From assembly GCF_009709555.1 (NCBI RefSeq), contig NZ_WJBG01000147.1:1-64000 (forward strand): 64,000 nt of DNA, in the 5' to 3' direction. How positions within the stretch are numbered: position 1 is the first letter of the stretch; each line of letters begins with the position of its first letter. The position numbers and the translations under genes are program-made. This document shows, piece by piece, positions 53,066 through 61,223 of this stretch. Source of the DNA: Streptomyces blattellae. Its GTDB lineage: Bacteria; Actinomycetota; Actinomycetes; Streptomycetales; Streptomycetaceae. The notes under the pieces are model-generated. The model worked only from the letters and a program-made list of their open reading frames with translations, made no database searches and was not told the DNA's origin.

Positions 53066-53479
53066 TCACCGGACTCCGCCCCTTCGACCCGGCGGTCTCG
53101 CCTTCGCGGCAGGAACCCGGAACACCGGCACCCCCTCCCGGAACCCCACCTCCAGTTCCATCCCCACCCGCAGTTCCCCGCCCCCCACGACCTCCGTCAT
53201 CATCCGCGGCCCCTCCGCGAGGTCGACGACCGCGGCGACGTACGGTGTGCGCCCGTCGAAGGGCGGCAGGTCGTTGCGGTGCACGACGGACCAGGTGTAG
53301 AGGGTGGCGCGGCCGGTCGCGGGTTCCCAGGTGACGTCCTCGCTCCAGCAGTGGGGGCAGAACTCGCGGGGGTAGTGATGGGCCCGGCCGCACTCCCCGC
53401 AGCGGCGGATCAGCAGACGGCCCTCCGCGGCCGCGTCCCAGTAGGCCCTGGTGAACGCGTCGATCTCCGGGACGTCCAT
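53066..53479 (-). CDS. DUF35 (OB-fold, zinc ribbon) protein
   Basis: A 137-residue protein with helices MDVPEIDAFTRAYWDAAAEG (residues 1-20), the zinc ribbon CGECGRAHHYPREFCPHC (about 27-44) and an OB-fold (TLYTWSVVHRNDLPPFDGRT, VVDLAEGPRMMTEVVG). It converges on the thiolase-like gene at 51790 rather than following it, so it is expressed from its own promoter bearing operator 9, 27 bases upstream of the start. Confidence 0.92.
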   Translation of the reverse strand: MDVPEIDAFTRAYWDAAAEGRLLIRRCGECGRAHHYPREFCPHCWSEDVTWEPATGRATLYTWSVVHRNDLPPFDGRTPYVAAVVDLAEGPRMMTEVVGGGELRVGMELEVGFREGVPVFRVPAAKARPPGRRGGVR

Positions 53480-53505
53480 GCGCGCTCCTGTGACAGCTGC
53501 CGAAT

Positions 53506-53520
53506 CTGACGGTGCGTCAG
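53506..53520. promoter_or_regulatory. Operator palindrome 9 (CTGACG-GTG-CGTCAG)
   Basis: A perfect 6+6 inverted repeat, 27 bases upstream of the DUF35 start at 53479. Confidence 0.75.
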
Positions 53521-53755
53521 GACGGTTCGGTCCAGTTCAGCAGCCGGGACGCGGTCACGCAAGAGCTGTCGGCGCCCCTGAGCGAGACGCGCGACGAACA
53601 GATACGGACGAACAGAAACAGGTCCGTGAAGCCGCCACAATCAGTCGCCCTACGCCACCGATCCCACCCACTCCTCCTACATGCGTGATCAATCCGCAAC
53701 CAATTCCGGTCTTGACTGAGACCCATCAACCAGAGGCGTGATTACGCTCCCGCTC

Positions 53756-55039
53756 ATGGCCGACTCCACCGCGTCCGCATCTCCCGCGAACCAAGCGGCA
53801 CAGAGCCCCGCACCCTCCGCGGCACAGAGCCCCGCACCCTCCGCGGCACAGAGCCCCGCACCCTCCGCGGCGCACAGCGCCGCAGACCGTCCGGTGTACG
53901 TCATCGGCGGCGGTCCCGGCGGACTCGCCGCCGCATACGCCCTGCGCGCCCGCGGCATACGCGCCGTCGTCCTGGAGAGGTCCGACCGCGTGGGCGCGTC
54001 CTGGCGACGCCACTACGACCGGCTGCGTCTGCACACCACCCGCCGCCTCTCGGGCCTGCCCGGTCTGCCCATGCCGCGCCGCTTCGGACGCTGGGTGTCC
54101 CGCGACAACGTGGTCCGCTACCTGGAGAAGTACGCCGAGCACCATGAGCTGGAGATCGTCACCGGCGTCGAGGTCTCCCGCGTCGACCGCGCCCCCGACG
54201 GCACCGGCTGGCTGCTGCACGCCACCGGCGGGCGCGAGCTCACCGGCGCCGCGGTCGTCGTCGCCACCGGCTACAACCACGCCCCCCGGCTCCCCGACTG
54301 GCCCGGCCGCGGCTCCTACACCGGCGAACTCCTGCACGCCGCCGACTACCGCAACGCCGAGCCCTACGCCGGCCGTGACGTGCTCGTCGTCGGCGTCGGC
54401 AACACCGGCGCCGAGATCGCCGTCGACCTGGTCGAGGGCGGCGCCTCCCGCGTACGGCTGTCCGTCCGCACCGCCCCGCACATCGTGCGCCGGTCGACCG
54501 CGGGCTGGGCCGCCCAGTACACGGGCGTGCTGTGCCGCCGGCTGCCGGTCGGCCTCGTCGACCGCCTCGCCCGTCCGCTGGCCAGGCTCAGCGTGCCGGA
54601 CCTCTCGGAACACGGCCTGCCGCGCCCCGGCACCGGCCTCTACAGCCGGGTCAACGAGGGGTCGATCCCGGTGCAGGACGTCGGCCTCATCGACGCCGTG
54701 CGCAAGGGCGCCGTCGAGGTGGTGGCCGCCGTCGACGGCTTCGAGGACGGCAAGGTCGTCCTCGCCGACGGCGACCGCGTCGGCCCGGACACCGTGATCG
54801 CCGCCACCGGCTACGTCCGGGCACTCGACGGCCTCATCGGCCACCTCGACGTCCTCGACGCCCGCGGCAAACCGGTCGTCCACGGCGCCCGCACCCCTCA
54901 GCACGCCCCCGGCCTGTACTTCACCGGCTTCACCAACCCCATCAGCGGCATGCTCCGCGAGCTGGCCATCGACGCCGAGAAGATCGCGAAGGCCATCGCG
55001 AAGAGGGGGGCGGGTTCGGTGTCACGGCTGCCGGTGTGA
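53756..55039 (+). CDS. Flavin-containing monooxygenase-type FAD/NAD(P)H oxidoreductase
   Basis: A 427-residue protein. Residues 10-40 contain three QSPAPSAA repeats (24-base units). The FAD-binding VYVIGGGPGGLAAAYALRAR is at about 45-64, VGASWRRHYDRLRLHT follows, and a second nucleotide site VLVVGVGNTGAEIAVDL is near 210. ATGY motifs precede the C-terminus. It resembles YUC/CzcO-like monooxygenases that hydroxylate or oxidise small molecules with NADPH and O2. ATG 53756 was chosen over an upstream GTG. It is not preceded by the CTGACG operator. Confidence 0.88.
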   Translation: MADSTASASPANQAAQSPAPSAAQSPAPSAAQSPAPSAAHSAADRPVYVIGGGPGGLAAAYALRARGIRAVVLERSDRVGASWRRHYDRLRLHTTRRLSGLPGLPMPRRFGRWVSRDNVVRYLEKYAEHHELEIVTGVEVSRVDRAPDGTGWLLHATGGRELTGAAVVVATGYNHAPRLPDWPGRGSYTGELLHAADYRNAEPYAGRDVLVVGVGNTGAEIAVDLVEGGASRVRLSVRTAPHIVRRSTAGWAAQYTGVLCRRLPVGLVDRLARPLARLSVPDLSEHGLPRPGTGLYSRVNEGSIPVQDVGLIDAVRKGAVEVVAAVDGFEDGKVVLADGDRVGPDTVIAATGYVRALDGLIGHLDVLDARGKPVVHGARTPQHAPGLYFTGFTNPISGMLRELAIDAEKIAKAIAKRGAGSVSRLPV

Positions 55040-55179
55040 GGCAGGCAGGTCCGGCCCGTGGCAGGCCGGGCCGATCACGGGGTGGGCCTGTCCGGCCTGC
55101 TCCCGCGTGCGCCGTGGAGCCGCGGATGCCCCGGCTCAGACTCGGGTCCGGATCGGTTCGAGGGGCGGCCGGACGCGGG

Positions 55180-55260
55180 GGTTGGGCGCTGCTGCCCGGC
55201 GACCGTGCCGGGTGGTCGGCTGGCGTGCCGGGTGGTCGGCTGGCGTGCCGGGCGAGGGTC
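55180..55260. repeat. 22-base repeats in the gap after the monooxygenase
   Basis: GCTGGCGTGCCGGGTGGTCG-type units (about 17-22 bases) occur three times in the GC-rich gap between the convergent monooxygenase and GH84 genes. Confidence 0.7.
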
Positions 55261-55269
55261 CCGGTCAGG

Positions 55270-55330
55270 CGCCGGGGCGGGCTGAATTCTGAGCCCGTCC
55301 CGGCGGCTGAATCTTCAGCCCGCCCCGGCG
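55270..55330. terminator. Bidirectional terminator hairpin
   Basis: Perfect 17-base arms at 55270-55286 and 55314-55330 around a 27-base loop that itself contains complementary GCCC/GGGC segments. It sits directly at the 3' end of the GH84 gene (stop at 55332), and also serves the monooxygenase gene from the other side. Confidence 0.8.
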
Positions 55331-55331
55331 C

Positions 55332-57338
55332 TCAGCCCAGTTCCGGGGCCTCCTCCAGGAAGGTGTCGAGCACGCCGTCCGCCACCTTGACCGTGCCTTC
55401 CGGCCTGGTCTCGCCCGGGATCGTCCTGATCTTCCCGGCCTCGTCGGCGAGTTCGGCGGCCCGGTCGAACAACTCGGCGGCCCGCGCCTCGTCACCGTCC
55501 GCCCTGGCCGCGAGGGCGTCGAGGGTGGTCAGGAACCCCTCGCCCCACAGGTCCAGCGCATCCAGCCATGGTTCGCTGTCGGCGATGAACGCCTCGTCCT
55601 GCACGCCGTCCCGCAGCCGCTCCGGGGTGGCGGCCAGCAGCTCGGCGTACGGGCGCAGCTCGCGCAGCGCCGTTTCCCGGTCGCCGGCGGCCCAGGTGGT
55701 GCGGAAGGCGTCCAGCCTGCGGGTGAGTTCGGGAGCCTGCGGCTGCCACGGGGTGGAGCCGAAGGTGGAGGCGTAGTGCTGGGTGTCGAAGAACGCCAGC
55801 AGCGCCTCGGTGGTCCTGGCGTCGCCCCCGGACAGGTAGTCGGCGGCGGCCCGCCAGGTCCGTTCCGGGTCGTAGGCGGTGTCGTTCCAGCTGAAGTCGG
55901 CTCCGCCGTAGAGCGCCACCTTGCTGGCCGACGCCTGGTTCATGGGGTTGAGCACGATGCCGGACAGCTCCTCGTTCAGCCCGGCCTCCCGCCCGTCGTA
56001 CGGTGCGAGATGGAGCCGGCCGGCGGACTCGCCGAAGTCGTTGACCGGGTAGTTGTCCCAGAGGAAGACCTTGCGGCCCCAGACATCCGAGGCTTCTTTC
56101 GCCTCCTCGACACTGATGGACCGCGGGACCACGTCGGGACCCGTCCACATCACCTCGACCCGGGGGTCGAGCTGCTCCCGGATGACCGTCTTGTACGGGG
56201 AGTCCGCCACGTCCCAGTACTCGGTCGGCACCATCTGCAGCGGTCTGGTGCCCTCGTGGGTGTCGAGGAAGTTCTCCTGCACGTGGTTCAGCAGATCCAC
56301 CTGGGCCCGCGCGGCGGCGGCCTGGCCCGGTCTGCCGTACTTCGCCTCGTCGCCCGCGCAGTTCCACCTGCCGTAGTTGATGTCGTCGAGCGGGACCGAG
56401 AAGCTGCGTACGCCGAGGTCGTACATCGACTGGAGCTTGGCCTCCAGCGCCTCGATGTCGTCCTCGTCGCTGTAGCAGATGGAGACACCGGGCGAGATGG
56501 CGAAGGTGAACCGCACATGGTGGTCGGTGGCCTGGCCCACCAGCTGGCCGAGCTCGGCCAGCTTGTCGGCGGGGTAGGGGTCGCGCCACTGCTCGCGGTG
56601 GTACGGGTCGTCCTTCGGCGCGTAGATGTAGGTGTTCATCCTGACATCGCCGTAGAACGCGAGCTGGTCCATCCGCTCCGCGTGCGTCCACGGGCTGCCG
56701 TAGAAGCCCTCGATCGCCCCGCGCAGCGGCATCAGCGGGTAGTCGTTGACGGATACGGCCGCGATCTTGTGCCCGGAGACGAGCTGGCGGAAGGTCTGCG
56801 CGGCGTAGTACGTGCCGTCGGTGTCGGCGCCCGCGAGGACGACGGTGCCTCCCGCGCCCTGGGATGCCCGGGAGGCGAGGGCGTAGCCCTCGGCCCGCTC
56901 GGTCTCGGGCACTTGGCCGCCGGCGGAGCGCAGAGCGTCGGCCACGCGGTCGTCGCTCAGCGGGCCGACCACCACGGTGAGCGGCTCACTGCCGGAGCCG
57001 GTACGGGCGGCGTCCAGACCGACGGTCTCGATCCGCTGGGCCCCGGCGCGGCGCAAGGCGGCGGTGACGAGCTGCTCGGTCGGTTCATCCAGGTCGTCGG
57101 CGCGGGCGAGGCGCACCGTGGCCGGTACGGTCAGGTCGCCGCCGTTGGAGGTCATCCGCTGCGGCTGGGGTGTGACGACGGGGAGGGAAGGCGCTTCGGC
57201 TCGCGGGCGCCCGGCCGTGGGTGCGGCCAGGGCTGAGCTTGCCGGGACCGCCGGCACGAGCAGTCCGGTCGCGGCGAGGCCGGTGACGGCCAGGCGGGCA
57301 GCGGCGCGGGGGCGGGGGCGGGGGTTGGACTTGGGCAT
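55332..57338 (-). CDS. Secreted GH84 beta-N-acetylglucosaminidase (hyaluronidase/O-GlcNAcase family)
   Basis: A 668-residue protein: signal peptide (LAVTGLAATGLLVPAVPASS, residues 15-34), an N-terminal GH20b-like domain (LPVVTPQPQRM to VVLAGADTDGTYYAAQTFRQL), then the GH84 catalytic domain with RGAIEGFYGSPW (about 209-220), and the paired catalytic aspartates in SVPLDDINYG (about 317-318). A C-terminal helical domain completes it. Retaining enzymes release GlcNAc from glycans. ATG 57338 was chosen for the signal peptide. Two DasR-like sites lie 45-75 bases upstream. Confidence 0.92.
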   Translation of the reverse strand: MPKSNPRPRPRAAARLAVTGLAATGLLVPAVPASSALAAPTAGRPRAEAPSLPVVTPQPQRMTSNGGDLTVPATVRLARADDLDEPTEQLVTAALRRAGAQRIETVGLDAARTGSGSEPLTVVVGPLSDDRVADALRSAGGQVPETERAEGYALASRASQGAGGTVVLAGADTDGTYYAAQTFRQLVSGHKIAAVSVNDYPLMPLRGAIEGFYGSPWTHAERMDQLAFYGDVRMNTYIYAPKDDPYHREQWRDPYPADKLAELGQLVGQATDHHVRFTFAISPGVSICYSDEDDIEALEAKLQSMYDLGVRSFSVPLDDINYGRWNCAGDEAKYGRPGQAAAARAQVDLLNHVQENFLDTHEGTRPLQMVPTEYWDVADSPYKTVIREQLDPRVEVMWTGPDVVPRSISVEEAKEASDVWGRKVFLWDNYPVNDFGESAGRLHLAPYDGREAGLNEELSGIVLNPMNQASASKVALYGGADFSWNDTAYDPERTWRAAADYLSGGDARTTEALLAFFDTQHYASTFGSTPWQPQAPELTRRLDAFRTTWAAGDRETALRELRPYAELLAATPERLRDGVQDEAFIADSEPWLDALDLWGEGFLTTLDALAARADGDEARAAELFDRAAELADEAGKIRTIPGETRPEGTVKVADGVLDTFLEEAPELG

Positions 57339-57382
57339 CGGGTCTCCACGGGAAGGCAGTTGCACCAGGAGTCTCACCAGAA

Positions 57383-57398
57383 TGTGGTCTATACCACT
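57383..57398. promoter_or_regulatory. DasR-responsive element (dre) 1
   Basis: TGTGGTCTATACCACT matches the dre consensus ACTGGTCTAGACCACT at 13 or so of 16 positions and is nearly palindromic. DasR (GntR family) represses amino-sugar genes in Streptomyces and is released by GlcN-6-P. It lies 45 bases upstream of the GH84 start. Confidence 0.75.
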
Positions 57399-57414
57399 TG
57401 GGGTCAAGACCACG
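57399..57414. promoter_or_regulatory. DasR-responsive element (dre) 2
   Basis: TGGGGTCAAGACCACG matches the dre consensus at about 11 of 16 positions and directly abuts dre 1. The core GGTC-AA-GACC is palindromic. A tandem pair would strengthen GlcNAc control of the GH84 gene. Confidence 0.6.
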
Positions 57415-57623
57415 GACGGCGAAAGATCCGATGTTCGCGCGACACGGGGCGGCCCACCGTTCATCGGAGAACGCCGGCTGACGCCGAGGGCGTCGGCGAA
57501 CGTGAGCCGGTCGAAGCCTGCGTCCTGTTCGGCGGTCCATCGGCACGGAAAGATCACGTCCTTCGGAAGCCGGTGCGCGAACCGCCGGCTCGGATCGCGC
57601 ACCCCCGGCCGGCGCGTACTCAG
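57415..57623. other. Gene-free stretch between GH84 promoter and ROK kinase end
   Basis: About 210 bases. The leftward frame here is open (reading RLTFADALGVSRRSP) and joins the GH84 frame, but it precedes the signal peptide and is not credible as part of that protein. I see no gene. Confidence 0.4.
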
Positions 57624-58559
57624 TCACGGAACAGCCTTGCCCGCGCCGTGCTCGCGGGCCGTCGCCGCGGCGAGGGCGGCGCCCTGCGCGCCGGCCCATA
57701 CGCCGAGTGCGGCCGGGACGACGGGAGGGAGCCGGTGGAACGTCGCGCTCGCGCGCGCCTTGGTGACGGCCGGGTCGACGGTCCACTCCGGTGAGCGGGC
57801 CACCCCGCCGCCGATGACGAACGCGCCGGGATCGATGAGCGCCGAGACCGAGAGCAGAGCGCGCGCCAAAGCCGTCGTCGCATCATCCAGTACGCGCGTC
57901 GCCGCCTCGTCGCCCGCGCGTGCCGCCGCCACGACCTCGGCCGCCTTGACCGTGCCGTCGTCCGTGTCGGCGATGCCGCGTTCCTCCTGCCAGCGCCGGC
58001 CGAGCTGCGCACCGCCGATCGCCGTCTCAAGGCAGCCGCGCTGGCCGCAGCCGCACAGCCGGTCGCCGCCCGTGACGGTGTGGCCGATCTCGCCGGCCCC
58101 GCCATGGGCGCCGCTGCGTACGTCGCCGCCGACGACGTGGGCCCCGGCGATTCCGGTGCCCAGGGTGACGACGAAGATGTCGTCGCGTCCGCGTCCCGCG
58201 CCCAGGCGGGCCTCGGCCGTGGCCGTCGCGACTCCGTCCTGCACCGCAACGCCCACGATCCCGAGCCGCTCGGACAGCACGGCGGCGGGGGCGAGGCCGT
58301 CGAGCCAGGGCAGATTGGCGCTGCGGCCGACACGCCCTGTGGCGGTGTCGAGCGTCCCGGCGACCGTGACACCGAAGGCCTTCGCACGGTGTCCGTCCAG
58401 GAACGCCGCCGACAGGTCGGCCAGTGCGTCGAGGCTGGGCAGGTTCTGAGTGGGCACGGTCTCCTGGTGCAGTACGGCGCCGAGCCCGTCCGACGCGCTC
58501 TGTGCGAGCAGCAGTTTCGTGTACGTGCCGCCGTAGTCGATGCCCAGGTAGGCGTTCAT
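57624..58559 (-). CDS. ROK-family sugar kinase
   Basis: A 311-residue protein: N-terminal phosphate motif YLGIDYGGTYTKLLL (residues 4-18), VVTLGTGIAGAHVVGG (about 127-142), the catalytic Asp in VAVQDGVATATAEARLG (about 105-121), and the ROK zinc signature CGCGQRGCLET (about 165-175). It probably phosphorylates an imported amino sugar such as GlcNAc or a hexose. Its ATG overlaps the stop of the preceding gene (ATGA), so it belongs to the operon from the GH29/ABC genes. Confidence 0.92.
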   Translation of the reverse strand: MNAYLGIDYGGTYTKLLLAQSASDGLGAVLHQETVPTQNLPSLDALADLSAAFLDGHRAKAFGVTVAGTLDTATGRVGRSANLPWLDGLAPAAVLSERLGIVGVAVQDGVATATAEARLGAGRGRDDIFVVTLGTGIAGAHVVGGDVRSGAHGGAGEIGHTVTGGDRLCGCGQRGCLETAIGGAQLGRRWQEERGIADTDDGTVKAAEVVAAARAGDEAATRVLDDATTALARALLSVSALIDPGAFVIGGGVARSPEWTVDPAVTKARASATFHRLPPVVPAALGVWAGAQGAALAAATAREHGAGKAVP

Positions 58560-59323
58560 GCGGGTCCCTCTGGCCGGGCACCTCGCGCAACGTACTCGCG
58601 GCTTCGCGAGACCCGCGCCGGCAGATCGGGATCGGCGTCGGACGTGTCGTAGGCAGCGTCGCAGGAAAGCATCGGGCGGAGGATGTGCTTGCGGCCCTGT
58701 CGTTCGAGGGTGCCGTGCGGCAGGTCCATCGGCGCGGTGACGAGCGCGTCCGGGCCCACCGCGGCACGTACGGCCGTGGCACGCACAGCCGCGGCACGCA
58801 CAGCCGCGGCACGCACAGCCGCGGCACGCACAGCCGCGGCACGCACAGGCGTGGCACGCACAGGCGTGGCACGCACAGCCGTGGCACGCACAGCCGTGGC
58901 ACGCACAGCCGTGGCACGCACAGCCGCGGCACGCACAGCCGCGGCACGCACAGCCGTGGCACGCACAGCCGCGGCACGCACAGCCGTGGCACGCACAGCC
59001 GTGGCACGCACAGCCGTGGCACGCACAGCCGTGGCGAGGTCGCCTTCGGCGACGGCCCGCCCCGGCCCCGGCCGGACGCGGGCCCGGAAGTCGTCGTACA
59101 CCTCCCGTCGCACCCGGCCGCCGGGGACGGAGCGGGCGTAGAACACGCCGGTCCACTCGGCCGCCGCACGCGCACGCCGGCCGTCGGCGAGGTGCGGGTG
59201 GCGGACGACGAGGCCGTCGCCCTTGAGCACGGTGAAGTCACGGAAGTCGGCGCGGTGCGCCGCGTACGCGCTGGACTCGCTGGCCGTCGCGGCGATCGCG
59301 GTGCGCGGGCAGGCTGGTGGCAT
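58556..59323 (-). CDS. Unrecognised protein with an 18-copy pentapeptide repeat, in the sugar operon
   Basis: A 255-residue protein from ATG 59323 (GGAG 8 bases upstream, 45 bases after the permease stop), ending in a 4-base overlap with the ROK gene. Both features support a genuine gene. Residues 25-95 are globular (FTVLKGDGLVVRHPHLADG, WTGVFYARSVPGGRVRREVY), residues about 97-187 are 18 tandem (T/A)AVRA units, and the tail reads ALVTAPMDLPHGTLERQGRK then SCDAAYDTSDADPDLPARVS. I do not recognise the family. The repeat probably arose by slippage and may expand a short loop. Confidence 0.62.
   Translation of the reverse strand: MPPACPRTAIAATASESSAYAAHRADFRDFTVLKGDGLVVRHPHLADGRRARAAAEWTGVFYARSVPGGRVRREVYDDFRARVRPGPGRAVAEGDLATAVRATAVRATAVRATAVRAAAVRATAVRAAAVRAAAVRATAVRATAVRATAVRATPVRATPVRAAAVRAAAVRAAAVRAAAVRATAVRAAVGPDALVTAPMDLPHGTLERQGRKHILRPMLSCDAAYDTSDADPDLPARVSRSREYVARGARPEGPA
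58764..59034. repeat. 18 tandem copies of a 15-base unit inside a gene
   Basis: About 18 near-identical units (plus strand GCACGCACAGCCGTG) with variation limited to a few positions (CCG/GTG, CAGG). Because 15 is a multiple of 3 the repeat is open in all frames of both strands, creating long spurious reading frames. Confidence 0.95.
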
Positions 59324-59367
59324 GTGGGACTCCGTTCCGTTGCGGGCTGCGTACCGGCGGCGATCGG

Positions 59368-60237
59368 TCAGCGTCCGGCGATGCCCGCCGTCGCGATGCC
59401 CCTCACGAGATGCTTCTGCAGCGCGATCACGATGAGCGTCGTGGGGATCATGGAGATGATCGACGCCGCCATCTGCAGGTCCCACCGGGTGCCGAACTGC
59501 CCGGAGAACGTGGCGAGTCCGATGGGAAGCGTGCCGAGATAGGGGTAGTCGTTGACCACGATCAGCGGCCACAGATAGCTGTTCCAGAAGTTGATGAAGG
59601 TGAAGACGCTCAGCACCGCGACGGCCGACCGCGCCAGCGGGAGGATGATCTGCAGGAAGGTGCGCAGCGGTCCCGCGCCGTCCACGCGTGCCGCCTCCTC
59701 CAGCTCGTACGGGATGCCGCGGAAGAACTGCCGCATGAGGAACGTGCCGAACGCGGTGAAGGCGAACGGCAGGATGAGCGCCTGCGGGGTGTTGACCCAG
59801 CCGAACCACTTCATGAGCTGGAACATCGGCACGACGAGCACCTCCTGCGGCACCATCAGCGTGAACAGGAAGAGGACGAAGACGGCATCCCTGCCCCGCC
59901 ATCGCAGCCGCCCGAAGGCGTAGCCGGCGGTCGTGGAGACGGCGAGCACCACGGCCGTTCCGGCGACCGCGACCATGAGCGAGTTTCCTATGTAGGTGAG
60001 GAACGGGCCGAAGCGGAACACCTCGATGAAGTTGTCCCAGCGCGTCTCGTCGCCGATCAAGGTCGGTGGTACGGAGAAGATCTGGTCGTTCGGCTTCAGC
60101 GCCGAGAAGAACGCGTAGATGAGCGGCGACGCGAACAGCAGCGCGGCGAGGACGACCGCCACGTACTGCACGACGAGGCCGAGCGGGCGACGCGGCAGGG
60201 ATTCGGCGGCCGACGGCTGCGGCGGGTCAGACTTCAT
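59368..60237 (-). CDS. Carbohydrate ABC transporter permease (MalG type)
   Basis: A 289-residue membrane protein with six hydrophobic segments: VVQYVAVVLAALLFASPLIY (about residues 22-41), NSLMVAVAGTAVVLAVSTTA and others. The EAA loop is ELEEAARVDGAGPLRTFLQI (about 190-209), which docks an ATPase. No ATPase gene lies here; Streptomyces usually share MsiK among sugar importers. It overlaps the upstream permease gene by 11 bases. Confidence 0.95.
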   Translation of the reverse strand: MKSDPPQPSAAESLPRRPLGLVVQYVAVVLAALLFASPLIYAFFSALKPNDQIFSVPPTLIGDETRWDNFIEVFRFGPFLTYIGNSLMVAVAGTAVVLAVSTTAGYAFGRLRWRGRDAVFVLFLFTLMVPQEVLVVPMFQLMKWFGWVNTPQALILPFAFTAFGTFLMRQFFRGIPYELEEAARVDGAGPLRTFLQIILPLARSAVAVLSVFTFINFWNSYLWPLIVVNDYPYLGTLPIGLATFSGQFGTRWDLQMAASIISMIPTTLIVIALQKHLVRGIATAGIAGR

Positions 60238-61219
60238 AGTGCACCCACCTCTTCTGCGCCGAGAACTGCAGCACCGTCAGAGCGATGATGACGGCGAAGA
60301 GGATCCATGCGGCCGCCGCCGCCAGGCCCATCTTCTGGTACGTGAACGCCTGGTCGTAGATGAACATCACGAGCGGCATGGTCGAGTTGCCGGGACCGCC
60401 GCCGGTGAGCAGCTGCGGCTGGGCGAACACCTGCATCGACGAAATCATCGTCATCACCGTCGTGAAGAAGATCGCCGGCGACAACAGCGGCACCGTGACC
60501 TGGAAGAGCATCCGCGCGCCGCGGGCTCCGTCGATGCGGGCCGCCTCGATGACCGACTCGGGGAGCTGTTCGAGCGCGGCGCAGAAGACGAGCATGTTGT
60601 AGCCCATGCCCTGCCATACCGACATGACGACGACCATCGCCATCGCCCACTGGGGGTGGTTGAGGAAGCTCGGCAGCTCGTACCCGAAGAGCGAGGTCGA
60701 AGCGCCGTTGAACAGGCCCTTCGGCTGCAGGAGCATCCTCCACACGAGGACGTTGGCGACCATCGGCGTCACTACGGGGATGAAGAACAGGACGCGGAAG
60801 ACCGCCCGCCCGCGCAGCCTCGGGCCGAGCAGCAGCGCGAGCCCCAGCGACACCACGAGGTTCATCGGCACGAACAGCAGCGTGAACACCGCGGAGTTGC
60901 GCAGCGCCGGCCAGAAGTCCGGGTGCGTGGTGAACAGCTCGGTGTAGTTGCCGAGGCCGACGAACTCGCGGTCACCCCAGGCCGGCCAGTCGTAGAGGCT
61001 CATGACGATGGACAGCACGACCGGGGCGACGGTGAAGACGGTGAGGCCCGCCAGCGCCGGAGTCATGAACCCCAGCGCATGGCGGGATTCGGTCTTCCGC
61101 AGCAGGCTGCGGCTACGACTGCTCCTACGACTGCCGCTACGGCGGCGGCTGCGGTTGCGGCTCCGTCTGCGCCCGGGATCCGTCGTGACGTGGGTGACGT
61201 GGGCGGCGGTGGCCTCCAT
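60227..61219 (-). CDS. Carbohydrate ABC transporter permease (MalF type)
   Basis: A 330-residue membrane protein with six hydrophobic segments, starting LGFMTPALAGLTVFTVAPVV (about residues 50-69), and the EAA loop SVIEAARIDGARGARMLFQV (about 224-243). The N-terminal 45 residues are Arg/Ser-rich and cytosolic. I chose ATG 61219 (GGTGAG upstream), 4 bases after the binding-protein stop; an upstream GTG would overlap it. With the next permease it forms the channel of a sugar importer. Confidence 0.93.
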   Translation of the reverse strand: MEATAAHVTHVTTDPGRRRSRNRSRRRSGSRRSSRSRSLLRKTESRHALGFMTPALAGLTVFTVAPVVLSIVMSLYDWPAWGDREFVGLGNYTELFTTHPDFWPALRNSAVFTLLFVPMNLVVSLGLALLLGPRLRGRAVFRVLFFIPVVTPMVANVLVWRMLLQPKGLFNGASTSLFGYELPSFLNHPQWAMAMVVVMSVWQGMGYNMLVFCAALEQLPESVIEAARIDGARGARMLFQVTVPLLSPAIFFTTVMTMISSMQVFAQPQLLTGGGPGNSTMPLVMFIYDQAFTYQKMGLAAAAAWILFAVIIALTVLQFSAQKRWVHYEV

Positions 61220-61223
61220 GCCG

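Noticed and set aside
58764..59034. CRISPR array
   Set aside because: Units are contiguous 15-base copies without spacers.
58740..59241. Frames encoding LCVPR or GCACH repeats
   Set aside because: They are alternative frames of the 15-base repeat; only the AVRA frame has a ribosome-binding site, couples to the next gene and has plausible flanks.
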